DNA of 54,318 bases from Candidatus Niyogibacteria bacterium (GTDB lineage: Bacteria > Patescibacteriota > Minisyncoccia > JACROR01), in contig JACPLO010000012.1 in the NCBI GenBank assembly GCA_016186495.1, positions 1 to 54,318 on the forward strand, read 5' to 3'. The stretch's first letter is position 1, and each line of letters begins with the position of its first letter. Under the pieces are notes generated by a model. That model ran no database searches. It saw only the letters and a list, made by a program, of their open reading frames with translations, and had not been told where the DNA came from. The translations under genes and the position numbers were made by a program. Below, piece after piece: positions 16,836-25,973 of this stretch.

Positions 16836-17987
16836 ATGCGCACTTCTTATTCCGCTTTAGATACTTATAAAACTTGCCCGCTTAAATATAAATACCAGCA
16901 AATAGACAAAATTAAAGCTCCTAAAAGTAAAGAAGCGATTTTTGGCGCGATTATTCATCACGCCCTTAAATTTATGTTTAAAAGAGACCCTCTCTACCCT
17001 GCTTTGAATGAAGTTATTAATTTTTTCAGCGAAAAATGGCAAGAACAAAAAAAAGAAAAAATTGAATGGTCGGAAAAAGAACAGGATACTTATTATAATG
17101 ACGGTTTGGATTTGCTTAAAAAATTTTACGCCAAAAATCAGCCTTGGAATTTTAATGTTGTGGATCTGGAATCCCGCTTCGAAACACCGCTGGAAAATCA
17201 TATTTTAACCGGTATTATAGACAGAATTGACAAACTAAACGAAGATACCTACGAAATTATTGATTATAAGACGGCGCGCCGAATGCCTTCGCAGGAAACG
17301 CTTGACCGCAATCTTCAGATGTCTATTTATCATCTGGGGCTTATCCGCCGCTGGCCGCATCTTGAAAACAGGAAAATTAAATTAAGCCTTTATTTTCTGA
17401 AACACGGAGAAAAAATATCCACGATTCGCGATGAACAATCTCTCCAAAAAACAAAACATTCCGTTTTGAGTATTATTAAAGAAATAGAAAAACGAAGCAA
17501 AAACAACGATTTTTCTCCCACTCCCGGCCCTCTTTGCGATTGGTGCGGCTATAAGCCGATTTGCCCGGTTTGGAAGCACCTTTACAAAAAAACAGAAATC
17601 GAACCTGATGAGGCAAAAATTCAGGAAACATTAAAAGAATATTTTAATCTTAAAGAAAACGCTTTTAAAAATGCCAACCGAATAAAAGAAATTCAGGCCG
17701 TTCTTTCCGATTATATGCGCCAAAAAAATATGCTTCGCCTTTTTGGCGGCGAAGGTTATGTCAGCAAGACAATCAAAACCGGCGTCAAATACGATTTGGA
17801 AAAAATCCGGGAAATTTTGGAGCCGCTTGGCAAATGGTCGGAAATCTTAAAAGCCGACGAAAAAAAACTTGAATCCCTTCTCCCTGCTCTGCCGGATGAT
17901 ATCCGCCAAAAAATCAAAGCCGCATCAACAATAAAGACTTCCGAAATCCTCATCGTTTCCCGTAAAAAAATCACCGCCAATAATTAA
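16836..17987 (+). CDS. PD-(D/E)XK nuclease, RecB/AddB/Cas4-like with Fe-S cysteines
   Basis: The 383-residue protein starts MRTSYSALDTYKTCPLKYKY, the typical N-terminus of RecB-family nucleases with the first Cys of an iron-sulfur cluster. The nuclease core has GAIIHHALKF, then GIIDRIDKLNEDTYEIIDYKT, which supplies the Asp, acidic residue and Lys of the PD-(D/E)XK site. A three-Cys cluster CDWCGYKPICP (about 229-239) completes the Fe-S site. It probably cleaves DNA ends during repair, like the AddB or RecB nuclease domain. No CRISPR genes or helicase lie next to it. Decayed copies of the C-terminal region of a close paralogue occur at 25974-26052 and 26971-27027. Confidence 0.85.
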   Translation: MRTSYSALDTYKTCPLKYKYQQIDKIKAPKSKEAIFGAIIHHALKFMFKRDPLYPALNEVINFFSEKWQEQKKEKIEWSEKEQDTYYNDGLDLLKKFYAKNQPWNFNVVDLESRFETPLENHILTGIIDRIDKLNEDTYEIIDYKTARRMPSQETLDRNLQMSIYHLGLIRRWPHLENRKIKLSLYFLKHGEKISTIRDEQSLQKTKHSVLSIIKEIEKRSKNNDFSPTPGPLCDWCGYKPICPVWKHLYKKTEIEPDEAKIQETLKEYFNLKENAFKNANRIKEIQAVLSDYMRQKNMLRLFGGEGYVSKTIKTGVKYDLEKIREILEPLGKWSEILKADEKKLESLLPALPDDIRQKIKAASTIKTSEILIVSRKKITANN

Positions 17988-18025
17988 GATAATCTCGCTT
18001 AATATATAGTTAATATCGCGAATTT

Positions 18026-18412
18026 TTAAATTCCCTTGCAATTGGCGGACGGTTTATAACCCGCTTTTTCCGCGTCTTCTTTGCTTGCGAACCAAATTTT
18101 ATTTTCTTCTTTAATCCGTTGAACGCCGGAACACCACGGTAAATAATATTTATCGCTGTTTTTGCTCGCGATATACATTTTTTCTTCGTTTAAAAGAACT
18201 TTCAAATTGGAAAAATCGGCAACAGCGGCGGCCTTATCCGCCGAAACTTTAGGATATTCTATTTCAATTGATTTTTTTTGCCCATAAATCGCCGATAATC
18301 TTCCCAAACCAAAACCCGCAACGGCCGTTAAAATAATAATTCCGGCCGTAAAAATATCGTTTTTATGCGATTCTAATTTAATCTTGATTATATTAACGGT
18401 TTCTGATAACAT
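18026..18412 (-). CDS. membrane-anchored protein with Ada-type metal-binding-like domain
   Basis: The start is set at the internal ATG 18412, because the upstream ATG lies inside the divergent rpmA gene. One transmembrane segment ([18 protein letters not shown], residues about 20-37) anchors a C-terminal domain reading [20 protein letters not shown] and [20 protein letters not shown]. This pattern resembles the Ada metal-binding fold and its many stand-alone relatives, although only two Cys remain (WC and NC). The function is unknown; a sensor or DNA-contact role at the membrane would be guesswork. It starts six bases from rpmA, divergently. Confidence 0.65.
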   Translation of the reverse strand: MLSETVNIIKIKLESHKNDIFTAGIIILTAVAGFGLGRLSAIYGQKKSIEIEYPKVSADKAAAVADFSNLKVLLNEEKMYIASKNSDKYYLPWCSGVQRIKEENKIWFASKEDAEKAGYKPSANCKGI

Positions 18413-18418
18413 AAATTT

Positions 18419-18709
18419 ATGGCTCATAAAAAATCGGGCGGTTCGGCTAAAAATTTAAGAGATTCCCAGCCTAAATATCTAGGCATAAAACTCTCCGACG
18501 GACAAAAAGCGCGCAGAGGTTCTATTATTGTGCGCCAGCGAGGAACGCGCATTCTCGCCGGCCGGAACACGCGTCTTAGCCGCGATCACACTATTCATGC
18601 GTCGGCGGACGGCGTGATCAAGTTTCGTAAAATTTCAAAAACTAAATTTGACGGTTCTAAAAGAAAAACTAAAATAGTTGATGTTATTATCGGTTCAGTT
18701 AAAAGCTAA
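18419..18709 (+). CDS. rpmA: 50S ribosomal protein L27
   Basis: A 96-residue L27. The family signature is present: [22 protein letters not shown], then [15 protein letters not shown] and [16 protein letters not shown]27 contacts the peptidyl-transferase centre. Here the mature N-terminus needs no cleavage, since the protein starts directly at AHKKSGGS. It shares the 12-base palindrome CATAAATTTATG with the divergent gene, both start codons being at its ends. Its stop overlaps the convergent rplI stop (CTAA). L21, its usual partner, is encoded 5 kb away. Confidence 0.95.
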   Translation: MAHKKSGGSAKNLRDSQPKYLGIKLSDGQKARRGSIIVRQRGTRILAGRNTRLSRDHTIHASADGVIKFRKISKTKFDGSKRKTKIVDVIIGSVKS

Positions 18710-19155
18710 TCAGTTTTCAGAGAGTTAATAATTAAAATAAATTCTGCTTTTAATCCTTCTTTTTCAACGGATATTTTATATTCCCCTATTTGTTTGATCG
18801 GCGCGTCAAATTTAAAATCTTCTTCTTCAATTTGTCCGAATTTAGCGGCTAATTCTTTTTTAATCCTATTTTTATTGATACTGGCGAAAAGCCGGCCTCC
18901 TTTATCGGCTTTTTCTTCAATAATTATTTTTTGGCCTTTTATTTTTTCAAGAACCGTTTTGACGGATTGTTTTTGTTTTTTCTGTTTAATTTCTTCTTTT
19001 GATTTCGCGATTTGAGCGTTTTTTACGATTTCCGGCGTCGCAAAATTCGCCAAATTTTTAGGCAAAAGAAAATTTCGCGCGTAACCATCGCTGATTTCTT
19101 TAATGTCGCCTTTCCGGCCGATTTTAGGAATATCTTGAAGCAAAATGACTTTCAT
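18706..19155 (-). CDS. rplI: 50S ribosomal protein L9
   Basis: A full-length L9 of 149 residues: [32 protein letters not shown] is the N-terminal domain, followed by the long connecting helix and a C-terminal domain with [13 protein letters not shown]9 is missing from some Candidate Phyla Radiation groups, so its presence argues against those. It lies 22 bases downstream of the processing-protease gene on the same strand. A hairpin (CCCAAGGGTtACCCTTGGG, 19169-19187) overlaps the protease stop codon just before it. Confidence 0.95.
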   Translation of the reverse strand: MKVILLQDIPKIGRKGDIKEISDGYARNFLLPKNLANFATPEIVKNAQIAKSKEEIKQKKQKQSVKTVLEKIKGQKIIIEEKADKGGRLFASINKNRIKKELAAKFGQIEEEDFKFDAPIKQIGEYKISVEKEGLKAEFILIINSLKTD

Positions 19156-19177
19156 ATTTTTATAACATTCCCAAGGG

Positions 19178-20466
19178 TTACCCTTGGGTTTGTGTTAATA
19201 ATTCAATTGCTTTTTCCATTTGCGGATCGCGGTTCGCGGCTTCGTCTTCAGCCGTTATCGCCACGGTCACATCCGGCTCCAGCCCTTTTTCAGAAATTGA
19301 ACGGCCATTTGGAGTCAGCCAGCGCGCGATGGTAACTTTTAAAAATGTCTCTTTAGTAATAGGAACGATTTCTTGAACCGAACCTTTGCCGAAAGTTTTT
19401 TCTCCCACCAGCGTGGCTTTGCCGTGTTCGTTTAAAGCGCCAGCCAAAATTTCCGAAGCCGAAGCCGAACCTTCGTTTAAAAGAATCACCGTGGGAATAT
19501 CCCGGAGCGCGCCATATCCTTTGCTTCGATAAAGCGTTTCCCGGCCGTCGCTGAATTTTTCTTTAGCCACTATCTTTCCCATTGGCAGCCACCAGCTGGC
19601 GATGTCTACCGCCACTTCCAGATAACCGCCCGGATTGGAACGAAGATCTAAAATCAGTTTATTTTTTCCGGAAAGCGCCATTTCTCTCAACGCGCCGCGG
19701 AAAGCGGCCAGCGCGTTTTCGTTGAAATTAAAAAGACGGATGATAAAAATTTCTTTTTCCGCGGCCGCGTATTTTTTTCCGCTGTTTTCCCGCGAAATCC
19801 CGTTTGTTTCAATCGCCGGAATTTCTATGCGGTCCCTGATAACGCTTATTTCCCGAGTTTTTTCTTCCCCTTTTCTAAGAATAATCAAAATTACTTTCGT
19901 GCCTTTCTGGCCTCGGATCAAGCGAACCGCTTCATCAATGGTCATATCCATCGTCGGCTTTTCATCCACTTTTAAAATCATATCTCCTGTTTTTATTCCC
20001 GCCCGATGCGCCGGCGTTCCTTTTAAAGGCGAAATAACCGTTAAAATGTTGTTTCTAATCCCTATTTCCATCCCCACTCCTTCAAAATCCCCCCGAATCT
20101 GGCTTTCAAACATTTCCTTTTCTTTCGGCGGAAAAAAAACCGTGTAAGGATCTTTCAGCGATTTTGTCATCCCTTCAATCGCGCCCCAGACCATTTCTTG
20201 TCCGGAAAGCCCGTCGTTTGAAACATATTTTTCTTCAATCGCGTTCCAAGTTTTCCAAAACGGTTCAAAATTTATTTTAGCCGCGGCTTGGGAATTGATT
20301 TTAGAATCTTTATTTACGACCGATAATATTTTTTCCATCGCCGGCCTTTGATTATAGCCGAAATAAGCGCCGCTTAAAAAAATTAAAACCCCTGATAAAA
20401 AAAACACCGCCCCTAAAACCGTTTTTTTATTTTTAAGAAAAATTTTATTAAAAGTTGTTTGAACCA
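19178..20466 (-). CDS. C-terminal processing peptidase, S41 family with PDZ domain
   Basis: The start is set at ATG 20466 rather than 20476, because the more upstream ATG overlaps the predicted -10 element (20475-20480). The product of about 429 residues has an N-terminal membrane segment (VLGAVFFLSGVLIFLSGAYF), a PDZ domain (PAHRAGIKTGDMILKVDEKP), and the S41 catalytic core: LRSNPGGYLEVAVDIASWWLP, then the Ser in EGSASASEILAGAL and the Lys in GEKTFGKGSVQ, which form the Ser-Lys dyad. CtpA-type enzymes trim envelope proteins outside the membrane. It is divergent from cysS and upstream of rplI. Confidence 0.9.
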
Positions 20467-20474
20467 TTAAAATC

Positions 20475-20484
20475 ATTATATAAT
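20475..20484. promoter_or_regulatory. overlapping divergent -10 elements for cysS and the S41 protease
   Basis: ATTATATAAT reads TATAAT forward (20479-20484), six bases before the cysS ATG, and TATAAT in reverse (20480-20475), eight bases before the protease ATG. The two start codons are only 24 bases apart, so both transcripts are predicted to be leaderless or nearly so. Confidence 0.7.
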
Positions 20485-20490
20485 AAATAA

Positions 20491-21843
20491 ATGAAATTCT
20501 ACAATACTCTTGCCGGAAAAAAAGAAAAATTCAAGCCGCTTAAAAAAAAATTCGCCGGCCTTTATACCTGCGGCCCCACGGTTTACGATTACGCCCATCT
20601 CGGCAATTTGCGCACTTATATTTTTGAAGATGTTTTGAAACGCGCGCTTATTTTGAACGGCTACCGGATAAAACACGTGATGAATATCACCGATGTCGGA
20701 CATCTTACTTCCGACGCCGATGAAGGAGAGGATAAAATGACTAAAGCTCTCCGTCGCGAAGAAAAGCCATTAACAATGGAAGCGATGAAAGAGCTGGCTT
20801 ATTTTTACGCCGAAAAATTTAAAAAAGACATCGCTGAACTGAACATTTTGCCGCCCGATATCTGGTGTTTCGCTTCTGAACATGTCAAAGCGCAGATAAA
20901 TCTTATAAAACGGCTGGAAAATAACGACTATGCTTATTCAACAAACGACGGTGTTTATTTCAATGTTGTTAAATTTAAAGATTACGGCAAATTAGCCCGG
21001 CTTCGGCGGCTGGACAATAAAAGCCGGACGCGCGTCATTAATCCGGAAAAGAAAAATCCGCGCGATTTCGCGTTGTGGAAATTTAATGAAAAACTTGGCT
21101 GGGAAAGCCCCTGGGGCAAAGGATTTCCCGGCTGGCATATTGAATGTTCGGCGATGGCGATGGAATATCTCGGCGAAAGTTTTGACATTCATTGCGGCGG
21201 CATTGACCATATCCCCGTTCATCATACCAACGAAATCGCCCAAGCCGAAGCCGCGACCGGAAAAAAATTCGTGAATTATTGGCTGCATGGAAATTTTCTG
21301 ACTTTAAAAGGCGCGCGAATGGGAAAATCAAAAGGTAATTTTTTAAATTTGGCGGAAATAAAGAAAAAAGGGTTTCATCCTTTGGATTTCCGCTATCTGG
21401 CTTTAACCGCGCATTACCGTTCTCCCCTGCTTTTCAGTTTGGAAGCGTTAAAAGCCGCCAAAATTGCCCGCCAACGTTTAAATAATTTATTTGAATTTTC
21501 TTTCAAACTGCTTAAAAATCAAAATTCTAAATTCAGAGAAGCATTTTTTAACGCTGTTAACGATGATTTGAATACTCCGCGGGCTTTGGCTGTTTTATGG
21601 AAAAACATAAATTCTCTCAATTCAAGAGATTTTCTCTGGGCGGATCGTATTTTAGGTTTAGGTTTTGATAAAATAAAAAAAATTGGAATCCCAGCTGAAA
21701 TCGCGGCTTTAGCCGAAAAACGGGAAAAATTCAGGCGAGAAAAAAAATGGAAGGAAGCGGATAAATTGCGGAAAGAATTGGCTTCTTTAGGCTGGTTAAC
21801 GGAAGACACGCCAACCGGCTCGCGCCTTATAAGAAAAATATAA
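20491..21843 (+). CDS. cysS: cysteinyl-tRNA synthetase
   Basis: A class I synthetase of 450 residues. The N-terminal CGPTVYDYAHLGNLRTYIFED holds the HIGH-like motif and the first zinc Cys. WHIECSAMAMEYLG and HHTNEIAQAEA supply the remaining zinc ligands, and the KMSKS motif is MGKSKGN. The length is close to that of the E. coli enzyme and the C-terminal anticodon region is present. TATAAT lies six bases before the ATG with no Shine-Dalgarno site, so the mRNA is probably leaderless. Confidence 0.95.
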   Translation: MKFYNTLAGKKEKFKPLKKKFAGLYTCGPTVYDYAHLGNLRTYIFEDVLKRALILNGYRIKHVMNITDVGHLTSDADEGEDKMTKALRREEKPLTMEAMKELAYFYAEKFKKDIAELNILPPDIWCFASEHVKAQINLIKRLENNDYAYSTNDGVYFNVVKFKDYGKLARLRRLDNKSRTRVINPEKKNPRDFALWKFNEKLGWESPWGKGFPGWHIECSAMAMEYLGESFDIHCGGIDHIPVHHTNEIAQAEAATGKKFVNYWLHGNFLTLKGARMGKSKGNFLNLAEIKKKGFHPLDFRYLALTAHYRSPLLFSLEALKAAKIARQRLNNLFEFSFKLLKNQNSKFREAFFNAVNDDLNTPRALAVLWKNINSLNSRDFLWADRILGLGFDKIKKIGIPAEIAALAEKREKFRREKKWKEADKLRKELASLGWLTEDTPTGSRLIRKI

Positions 21844-21899
21844 TGCCATTATTAGCGGGAGTTTGAGAATTTTCTTTTATTTTGTTATTATCCAATAAT

Positions 21900-23273
21900 A
21901 TGGCCGCAAAAAAATCTTCCCAATCTTCTCTTAAAATGCCGCCTCAAAATCTGGAAGCGGAAATGTCCGTTTTAGGCGCTTTAATGCTTGACCAAAAAGC
22001 GATTATCAAGATCGTGGATATTTTAACGACGGAAGATTTTTATTATCCTTCCCATCATAAAGTTTTTGAAGCGATAATGGATCTTTTTAAAAGAAATAAT
22101 CCGATAGATTTGCTTTCCGTTTCCACGCGCCTGAAAGAAAAAAATGATTTGGAAGAAATCGGGGGAAATTCTTATCTCGCCGAATTGGTTAACTCAGTTC
22201 CGACCGCTTCCAATATTGAACATTATGCCGATATTGTCAGAAAAAAATCCGTTCTCCGAAATTTAATTGAAGCCTCTTCCCATATTTCCCAGCTTGGTTA
22301 TCAGGAAGAAGAAGACGTGGATACTGTTTTAGACAGCGCGGAAAAAAAGATTTTTAGCATTTCTCAACGGTCTCTTCGGCAGAATTTTTTTTCCGTGAAA
22401 TCCGCTTTGGCGCAAGCTTGGGAAAGGATTGAAGATTTGCATAAAAATAAAGGAAAACTGCGCGGCGTTCGCACCGGTTTTAAAGAATTGGACGGCATTC
22501 TTTCGGGATTGCAAAAATCCGATCTGATTATTTTAGCGGCGCGCCCTTCCGTGGGTAAAACGGCGCTGGCTTTGGATATCGCCCGCAGCGTGGCGATTAA
22601 TGAAAAACTGCCGGTCGGCCTTTTCAGTCTGGAAATGTCCATTGAACAACTGACCGACCGTTTTATTTCCGCCGAGGCGCGCGTGGACCTTCATAAACTT
22701 CGCACCGGCCGGCTTTCCGAAGAAAATGGCGATTTTACCAATATCCAGCACGCTCTGGGAAAACTTTCCGGCGCGCCGATTTACGTTGACGATGAAGGGT
22801 CAAATACCGTTTTACAGATGAGAGCGATGGCCAGGCGGCTTCAGGCTGAACACGGCCTCGGGCTTTTGATTATTGATTATCTTCAAATGATCCATCCCCA
22901 GCGCGGAGTCATAGACAATATGGTCCAGCACATTACCGAAGTTTCCCGTTCTTTAAAAGCTTTGGCGCGCGAATTAAACGTGCCGGTTTTAGCGTTAGCC
23001 CAGCTTTCGCGGGCCGTTGAAATGCGCCATCCTCCGATTCCCCGTTTGGCCGATCTTCGCGATTCCGGTTCCATTGAACAGGACGCCGATGTCGTGATGT
23101 TTATTTATCGGGAAGATCGCTATAAAGAAGACAGTGAAAGAAAAAATCAGGCTGATATTACCGTAGCCAAGCATCGGAACGGCCCCTTGGGAAAAATTCA
23201 GCTTTATTTTAATCAAAACATCGCCAGTTTTAATGATTTGGAAAATACCGCTGATTATCGGGAAAATTTTTAA
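21900..23273 (+). CDS. dnaB: replicative DNA helicase DnaB
   Basis: The start is ATG 21900; an upstream in-frame TTG is disfavoured because TATTAT (21886-21891) lies eight bases before the ATG. The 457-residue protein has the N-terminal collar domain (PQNLEAEMSVLGALMLDQ) and the RecA-like motor with Walker A ARPSVGKTALALDIA, Walker B LLIIDYLQMI, and the DnaB motifs VLALAQLSRAVEMR and LADLRDSGSIEQDADVV. It unwinds the replication fork. No intein is present. recR starts at the base after its stop codon. Confidence 0.95.
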   Translation: MAAKKSSQSSLKMPPQNLEAEMSVLGALMLDQKAIIKIVDILTTEDFYYPSHHKVFEAIMDLFKRNNPIDLLSVSTRLKEKNDLEEIGGNSYLAELVNSVPTASNIEHYADIVRKKSVLRNLIEASSHISQLGYQEEEDVDTVLDSAEKKIFSISQRSLRQNFFSVKSALAQAWERIEDLHKNKGKLRGVRTGFKELDGILSGLQKSDLIILAARPSVGKTALALDIARSVAINEKLPVGLFSLEMSIEQLTDRFISAEARVDLHKLRTGRLSEENGDFTNIQHALGKLSGAPIYVDDEGSNTVLQMRAMARRLQAEHGLGLLIIDYLQMIHPQRGVIDNMVQHITEVSRSLKALARELNVPVLALAQLSRAVEMRHPPIPRLADLRDSGSIEQDADVVMFIYREDRYKEDSERKNQADITVAKHRNGPLGKIQLYFNQNIASFNDLENTADYRENF

Positions 23274-23891
23274 ATGAGCGATTACTTAAAAAAATTAGCG
23301 GCGCTTTTTGAACAGCTTCCCGGCATCGGGCCGCGCCAAGCCGCGCGTTTTGCTTACTCGCTTTTGGATGAAAAAGAAGAAGTTTTAAAAGAAATGTCCG
23401 CCGCGCTTTTGAATTTAAAATCGGAAGTAAAAAGATGCGCGGAATGTTTCAGAGTTTTTGATGTTAAAAAAAATAAATCAAAAGAAAAGAATGTCTGCCT
23501 GGCTTGCCTGGCTCATCGTTCTCCGATTTCTATTTTAATAGTGGAAAAAGATATTGACCTTGAGAATATAGAAAAACTGGGAATTTATGACGGCCGGTTT
23601 TACGTTTTAGGCGGAGTAATTTCTCCTTTTAACGGCGGAATTGATAAAATCCGCCTTCAAGCGCTTTATCGTTTGATTAAAAATTCGCCTTCTTTGAAAG
23701 AAATAATTTTAGCCACTTCCGCGACCAGCGAAGGCGACGCCACCGCTTCTTATTTAGAAAAGATATTTGAAGAATTCACAAAAACGAAAAAAATCAAAAT
23801 CAGCCGGCTGGGCCGCGGACTTTCCACCGGTTCATATCTGGAATTTTCCGATCGCGATACTCTTAAAAATGCCTTGAATAACAGAAAATAA
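23274..23891 (+). CDS. recR: recombination protein RecR
   Basis: A 205-residue RecR, slightly longer than usual. The N-terminal helix-hairpin-helix (FEQLPGIGPRQAARFAY), the four-Cys zinc finger (CAEC, then CLAC after about 20 residues) and the Toprim domain (SILIVEKDIDLENIEK, FYVLGG, ILATSATSEGDATASYL) are all in place. RecR helps load RecA at single-strand gaps. It is translationally coupled to dnaB, with no bases between stop and start. Confidence 0.94.
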   Translation: MSDYLKKLAALFEQLPGIGPRQAARFAYSLLDEKEEVLKEMSAALLNLKSEVKRCAECFRVFDVKKNKSKEKNVCLACLAHRSPISILIVEKDIDLENIEKLGIYDGRFYVLGGVISPFNGGIDKIRLQALYRLIKNSPSLKEIILATSATSEGDATASYLEKIFEEFTKTKKIKISRLGRGLSTGSYLEFSDRDTLKNALNNRK

Positions 23892-23904
23892 CCCTCACAC
23901 TTCC

Positions 23905-24390
23905 TTAATCAGGGTTAATTTCTTTAATTTTTATTTCGCTATACGGCTGGCGATGCCCTTTTTTCTTGCGATAGCGGGTTTTGGAATGATAACGAAAAAT
24001 CAGGACTTTCCTGTTGCGTCCCTCTTTTTTTATTTCCGCCATGACTGCCGCTTCTTTTAAATAAGGCGCGCCTATTTTCACGTTTTGGCCGTCGCTGGCC
24101 AAAAGAATTTTATCAAATTTTATTTCTTGGCCTTTTGCCGGTTTTGGGATTTTTTCTATTTTTAATTCCATTCCCGGTTCCACCAAGTATTGCTTTCCGC
24201 CGGTTTCTATCACGGCAAAAGAATTTGGCGCATTAGCTGTTTTTTTAGCGGTTTTTATCCCGTTAGAAGTTCGGCCGAGATTATTATTATTCATACTTTT
24301 ATCAGCGAATGCGCCTTCGGCTTTCTTTTTGGATAATATTTTTTCTCCTGTAAAACTTCTAACGGGATTAATTTTTTTTGAGATAGCCAT
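23905..24390 (-). CDS. rplU: 50S ribosomal protein L21 with N-terminal insertion
   Basis: The canonical L21 body starts at FAVIETGGKQYLVEPGMEL and ends in YSEIKIKEI, with FRYHSKTRYRKKKGHRQ near the C-terminus. In front of it is an extension of about 57 residues. It begins MAISKK, continues with a palindromic element translated as INPVR to TSNGI (38 codons), and ends in a short Ala/Asn linker. Ordinary L21 starts close to FAVIETGG, so most of the extension is foreign. It must lie outside the ribosomal core or be removed. The gene follows rmuC on the minus strand after 11 bases. Confidence 0.93.
   Translation of the reverse strand: MAISKKINPVRSFTGEKILSKKKAEGAFADKSMNNNNLGRTSNGIKTAKKTANAPNSFAVIETGGKQYLVEPGMELKIEKIPKPAKGQEIKFDKILLASDGQNVKIGAPYLKEAAVMAEIKKEGRNRKVLIFRYHSKTRYRKKKGHRQPYSEIKIKEINPD
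24256..24369. repeat. palindromic NPVR/SNG element, copy B, inside rplU
   Basis: Perfect 14-bp inverted repeats ATCCCGTTAGAAGT (24257-24270) and ACTTCTAACGGGAT (24355-24368). The codon-to-codon span is 114 bases (38 codons), read in frame on the minus strand as NPVR to SNGI within the N-terminal extension of L21. Confidence 0.9.
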
Positions 24391-24401
24391 AAGTTTATAT
24401 T

Positions 24402-25442
24402 TTAATCAATTTCCGACGGTTTGTCCACTTTTTGCGGCTCAATACCGATTTTTTCACCCGTAATCCTTAAAACATCTTTATCTATTTTAGCCAGTTCTTT
24501 ATAAGAAACGTTATAAGCGTTAACCGTCGTGTTTAAATTACCGCCCAGCCGCGCCATAAATTGTTCGTAATTTCCCAAATGCCGGCCCAATTCTTCCACT
24601 CTTTTTCTGATTTCTTTGGCTGATTCTTCAATTTTTAACGCCCTTAACCCCTGAAGAACGGTCTGAAGATAAGCCATAAAAGAAGTCGGTGAAACGATAA
24701 TCACGTGTTTATCTTTGAAAGCATATTCTATTAAATCGCGAGTTGAAGTTTTAACCGCTCCAACTTGATTTATCAGGAGATCGTAATAAATGGCTTCGGA
24801 AGGAATAAACATAAAAGCAAAATCCATCGTGCCCTCTTTTGGCCTGATATATTTTGAAGTCTCGTCAATTCTTGTTTTTAAATCTTGTTTAAAAACTTTT
24901 TCTAAACGCTCTCGATCCTCCTTATTATTTGTTTCAAGTATCCGGTTATAATTTTCCAGAGAAAATTTAGAATCAATCGGCAAAAACTTATTTTTATCAA
25001 GAAAAATCACGGCATCCACTATTTCTCCATCTTCAAATTTATACTGCATTTGATATCCAGCCGGCGGCATAACATTTTTTAAGACCGTCTCCAGATAATA
25101 TTCCCCCAAAACGCCGCGCTGTTTCGGATTTTTCAGAATATCCTGAAGCGATTGAAGCTGGTCGGCAAACCCCACTACCTGCCGGTTGGTTTCGTCCAGT
25201 TTGGCAAGCCGGTCAGTCACATCCCGAATAATGCGAGTGGAAACTCCGAACTGTGTCTGGATTGCCTTGGTGGATTCGCCCAGTTTGGCGTCCAAAGTTC
25301 TGGTAATTTCATTTAGCTGATTTTGGAGCAAAAGAAGCGCGTTGTCGTCCGTCCGCCGGCTTTTGAAATAAAAATAAAAAAAAGCGATTCCGATTGCCGT
25401 CAAAATAATCGCGCCGATAATTATTAAAGCAGTTGTCGCCAT
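24402..25442 (-). CDS. rmuC: DNA recombination protein RmuC
   Basis: A 346-residue RmuC. One N-terminal transmembrane segment (TALIIIGAIILTAIGIAFFYFYF) is followed by a coiled coil (about 30-110) and the RmuC core: GVLGEYYLETVLKNVMPP, VDAVIFLDKNKFLPIDSKF, FMFIPSEAIYYDLL and VIIVSPTSFMAYLQTVLQGL. RmuC proteins have a restriction-endonuclease-like core and limit DNA rearrangements at inverted repeats, which is of interest in a genome with many palindromic elements. It lies between rpsP and rplU on the minus strand. Confidence 0.92.
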   Translation of the reverse strand: MATTALIIIGAIILTAIGIAFFYFYFKSRRTDDNALLLLQNQLNEITRTLDAKLGESTKAIQTQFGVSTRIIRDVTDRLAKLDETNRQVVGFADQLQSLQDILKNPKQRGVLGEYYLETVLKNVMPPAGYQMQYKFEDGEIVDAVIFLDKNKFLPIDSKFSLENYNRILETNNKEDRERLEKVFKQDLKTRIDETSKYIRPKEGTMDFAFMFIPSEAIYYDLLINQVGAVKTSTRDLIEYAFKDKHVIIVSPTSFMAYLQTVLQGLRALKIEESAKEIRKRVEELGRHLGNYEQFMARLGGNLNTTVNAYNVSYKELAKIDKDVLRITGEKIGIEPQKVDKPSEID

Positions 25443-25456
25443 AATTCTATGATATC

Positions 25457-25484
25457 AAAAAACTCGCGGAACGGCGAGTTTTTT
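25457..25484 (-). terminator. Rho-independent terminator after rpsP
   Basis: A perfect 11-bp stem AAAAAACTCGC / GCGAGTTTTTT with loop GGAACG. It lies between rpsP and rmuC; the following T-run on the minus strand fits termination after rpsP. Confidence 0.85.
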
Positions 25485-25492
25485 GGAAAAAT

Positions 25493-25891
25493 TTATTTAC
25501 TATCGGCTTTTTCTTCTTTTGTTGTTTCTTCCGGTTTTTCTTCAACTTTTTTTTCAGATTTCTCTTTTATTTTTTCTTTTTCAGCTTTTTCTTCCGGTTT
25601 TTCTCTTGATTTTTCTTTCTTTTTTTCGGAAGGAGAAACGTTGATTTTCGGGCCTTTGATAATTTTAGCGTCAACAAATAAGTTATGGGCCGTGCCTGAC
25701 AGCTGAACACCCTGCGAAAGCCAGTATTTTATTCTGTCTTCTTTCAATTTGGCATTGTTTTTGCGAATATCATAAGAGCCGACTATTTCCAGAAAACGGC
25801 CGCTTTTTGGAGCGTTTTTAGACTCGGTCACCACGATTTTAAAATAAGGCTGATTTTTCTTGCCCGCGCGCTGAAGTCTGATTTTTAACAT
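25493..25891 (-). CDS. rpsP: 30S ribosomal protein S16 with Lys/Glu-rich tail
   Basis: The first 85 residues are a normal S16 (MLKIRLQRAGKKNQPYFKIVV, RFLEIVGSYDIR, RIKYWLSQGVQLSGTAHNLF). They are followed by a tail of about 45 residues made almost only of Lys, Glu and Ser. Such low-complexity tails on ribosomal proteins are frequent in this group and are probably disordered. A terminator follows at once. Confidence 0.95.
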   Translation of the reverse strand: MLKIRLQRAGKKNQPYFKIVVTESKNAPKSGRFLEIVGSYDIRKNNAKLKEDRIKYWLSQGVQLSGTAHNLFVDAKIIKGPKINVSPSEKKKEKSREKPEEKAEKEKIKEKSEKKVEEKPEETTKEEKADSK

Positions 25892-25973
25892 AAAATCAGT
25901 TTAATGAAAAAATTTCAGAAAGTCAAACAAACAAGTAAATAGTTAACATATATTAACTTAAAAAATAACCGTC

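Noticed and set aside
16836-17987. Cas4 of a CRISPR system
   Set aside because: The domain is Cas4/RecB-like, but no other cas gene and no repeat-spacer array is found in the window.
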